A stretch of DNA of 39,999 nucleotides, taken from assembly GCA_016234185.1 (NCBI GenBank), contig JACRHA010000035.1:1-39999 (forward strand). Direction: 5' to 3'. Shown here in pieces: positions 37,722-39,999 of this stretch (positions are counted from its first letter, which is position 1; each line of letters begins with the position of its first letter). This DNA comes from Nitrospirota bacterium. Its GTDB lineage: Bacteria > Nitrospirota > Nitrospiria > JACRHA01. The notes under the pieces are model-generated. The model was not told where the DNA came from and did not search any database. It worked only from the letters and a program-made list of their open reading frames with translations. The position numbers and the translations under genes are program-made.

Positions 37722-39422
37722 ATGTATGAAAAATTTTTCGGTTTTGCCGAAGAACCATTCAGGCTCACGCCGGACCCGCGCTATTTTTTCTTCAGCAAGA
37801 AGCATGAAGAGGCATTCTCAAATGTCATTTACGGGATCAAGGAGCGGAAGGGTTTTATAGTCATTACGGGTGAAGTAGGTACGGGCAAGACAACCCTGTG
37901 CCGCTTCATCTTAAACCGGCTCGATCCCAAGATAAAGACATCTCTGATCTTCAATCCAAACCTTACCACTATAGAGCTCCTGCAAACGATAAACCAGGAT
38001 TTTGGCCTTTCAGGGAAATCTACTTCAAAAAAGGAGCTCATTGACGAACTCAACGGCTTTTTGATCTCGGAGTTGTCCTCAGGAGGAAATGCATTGCTGA
38101 TTATAGATGAGGGACAGAATCTTCCAATAGAGTGCATGGAGGAGATCAGGATGCTGTCAAACCTTGAGACAGAAGACAAGAAGTTGTTGCAGATTCTTCT
38201 GGCCGGTCAGCCGGAGCTGAATGAAAAACTAAAGTTAAACGAGATGAGACAGCTTAACCAGAGGATCTCGCTCCGGTATCATATAGATCCACTTGATCAG
38301 ACTGAGACGAAGGAATATATCATGTTCAGGCTTAAGGTTGCCGGCGGCAGGGAGAAGGTCCACTTTACCAATAAGGCGATCGAAAGGATCTATAGGTATA
38401 GCAGCGGCATTCCAAGGCTTGTCAATATCATCTCAGATAAGGCGTTACTTGCGGCCTATGTGGCAGAGGCAAGGGTAGTTACCCCTCATATAGTAGATGG
38501 GGCGAAAGAAGAACTTGAAGGGATGCACCAGGCGGCCAGGAGATTAGGATACAGTTGGATCAGGCTTCGAGATGATAATGACCGGATCTTTACAAGGTCA
38601 GGTGTTGTGGTAATCATTTTCCTCCTTATATTAACAGCAATTATCTGGTCGTACAGACCCGGGGCTCCGGAAAAAGTTGAGGTTAAGGTCAAGGAAGGAG
38701 GTATGGCCAATATGAGCCAGTCCACTTTGCCGTCTGAACCTCAACCTCAACCTCCTTTCTCGCCGGCCTTTGACAAAGAAGGTATTTTTAGGATCAGGGA
38801 GGCTGGTGGGGCTGAAATTGCGGCATATCTTACATTGATTAAGATCTGGAATAAGGATTTTGATTACAAAGGGAACATTGAGCAGGTGGAGCAGGTGGAA
38901 ATCGATGACCTTTTGGAGGAGGCAGGGCTATACAGAGGTTTTATGCCTTTAGATGTTAACAGGCTCATTGATATTAATTACCCCTTTATTATTAAGGCGA
39001 AGGTCGTGGGGGAGGATAACCCCTATTATGCAGTTGTATCTGAGGTCAAAGGAGATGATCTGGTGCTGTTAGATCCGATACGGGGAAGGAGGGAGGAATC
39101 CATATCCGGAATTAATGGACAATCTGACGGCGAGGTGGTCATACTCTGGAGGGGTATCGGTGAGATTAGTATCCCCTTAGATGCAGATGGCGAGAGTCAG
39201 GCGATAAGCGATCTGCAGGGGTCTCTCAAAGAGGCAGGTCTGTATAAGGGGAGGATAGATGGGGTCATGGGCCGCGGAACAAAAAGGGGGATCAGATCGC
39301 TCCACAAGATGTTTGATATACAGGAAGAAGGTTTTGGTATTGAAAGCTATCTCTTCCTTTCCAGGCTTATCTTCGGTGGCGATATCCCGTCCCTGAAAAA
39401 TGATGCAGGCGAACAGGATTGA
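37722..39422 (+). CDS. ExeA/GspA-like AAA ATPase with C-terminal peptidoglycan-binding domain
   Basis: YEKFFGFAEEPFRLTPDPRYFFFSKKHEEAF; GEVGTGKTT; LLIIDEGQNL; C-terminal DLQGSLKEAGLYKGRIDGVMGRGTKRGIRSLHK. Confidence 0.9.
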   Translation: MYEKFFGFAEEPFRLTPDPRYFFFSKKHEEAFSNVIYGIKERKGFIVITGEVGTGKTTLCRFILNRLDPKIKTSLIFNPNLTTIELLQTINQDFGLSGKSTSKKELIDELNGFLISELSSGGNALLIIDEGQNLPIECMEEIRMLSNLETEDKKLLQILLAGQPELNEKLKLNEMRQLNQRISLRYHIDPLDQTETKEYIMFRLKVAGGREKVHFTNKAIERIYRYSSGIPRLVNIISDKALLAAYVAEARVVTPHIVDGAKEELEGMHQAARRLGYSWIRLRDDNDRIFTRSGVVVIIFLLILTAIIWSYRPGAPEKVEVKVKEGGMANMSQSTLPSEPQPQPPFSPAFDKEGIFRIREAGGAEIAAYLTLIKIWNKDFDYKGNIEQVEQVEIDDLLEEAGLYRGFMPLDVNRLIDINYPFIIKAKVVGEDNPYYAVVSEVKGDDLVLLDPIRGRREESISGINGQSDGEVVILWRGIGEISIPLDADGESQAISDLQGSLKEAGLYKGRIDGVMGRGTKRGIRSLHKMFDIQEEGFGIESYLFLSRLIFGGDIPSLKNDAGEQD

Positions 39423-39999
39423 TTCCGCTAAAGGATGACAATCCCACAAAAACCTTCCCGATAATCACCATACTGATTATAGCAGTAAATATATTTGTCT
39501 ATGTCTATATGTTAACCCTGGATGATGCCTCTGCCAGAAATCTTGTAAATCTTTACGGGGCAACCCCATATGAGCTGATGCACGGGCTTGGACTTAAGAA
39601 TGGGGTCTCTCTGTTGATTGTATTTACAATAATTACGTCCATGTTCCTGCATGGAGGGCTCTTTCACTTGCTGAGCAATATGTTGTACCTCTGGGTCTTC
39701 GGTAATAACATAGAAGACTCGATGGGTCATCTTAGATTTATATTCTTTTATGCCATTTGTGGTTCCGTGGCCGTTTTTGCGCATGCATTAATAAATCAAG
39801 GCTCTACACTCCCGATGATCGGGGCTAGCGGGGCCATTTCCGGAATACTTGGCGGATATCTGATTCTATTTCCCAGGGCCAGGATCCTGACTCTTCTGCC
39901 GCTAGGCTTTTTCATACAGGTAGTCAAGATCCCGGCATTATATTTCCTCGGATTCTGGATAGTCTTTCAGATTATAAACAGCACCTTAAGCATAGGTAA
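39419..39999 (+). CDS. Rhomboid-family intramembrane serine protease, 3'-truncated by window edge (TTG start; not in ORF track)
   Basis: Plus frame reads (M)IPLKDDNPTKTFPIITILIIAVNIFVYVY...SMFLHGGLFHLLSNMLYLWVFGNNIED...MIGASGAISGILGGYLI. Confidence 0.9.
   Translation, partial: MIPLKDDNPTKTFPIITILIIAVNIFVYVYMLTLDDASARNLVNLYGATPYELMHGLGLKNGVSLLIVFTIITSMFLHGGLFHLLSNMLYLWVFGNNIEDSMGHLRFIFFYAICGSVAVFAHALINQGSTLPMIGASGAISGILGGYLILFPRARILTLLPLGFFIQVVKIPALYFLGFWIVFQIINSTLSIG

Noticed and set aside
1-39999. CRISPR arrays, rRNA or tRNA genes
   Set aside because: No regularly spaced direct repeats or recognisable rRNA/tRNA sequence found by eye; a tRNAscan/Infernal run would be needed to exclude tRNA or small RNA fully.

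Overview
Bacterial chromosomal window of mostly ordinary core genes with several accessory patches. Core genes include an Mrp/NBP35 ATPase, a GGDEF protein, a ChaN-PDZ protein, rpiB-glyA-nrdR, an E2 acyltransferase followed by lipA, trpS, a JAMM protease, a HEAT-repeat protein, an ABC1/UbiB kinase, an ExeA-like ATPase and the start of a rhomboid protease. The patches most worth a second look are: (1) 0.67-4.26 kb, an S8 subtilase followed by three small paralogous secreted proteins. Each small gene sits on a live or fossil copy of the subtilase 3' end, and the block is flanked by ~180-bp direct repeats. (2) 13.4-21.1 kb, a CusCBA-type copper/silver RND operon with a CusB carrying an extra C-terminal domain and a Met-rich c-type cytochrome, ending in a fossil of a second CusA next to a GC-rich dus gene. 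(3) 22.7-28.0 kb, a dense run of five toxin-antitoxin-type modules (one decayed) with what looks like a single orphan integron gene cassette inserted among them. (4) A dispersed palindromic repeat family (16.9, 31.3, 31.5 and 33.0 kb) whose hairpin stem shows compensatory changes, flanking trpS in inverted orientation. No rRNA, CRISPR array or confident tRNA was seen. All homology calls come from reading motifs by eye; no database search was run.
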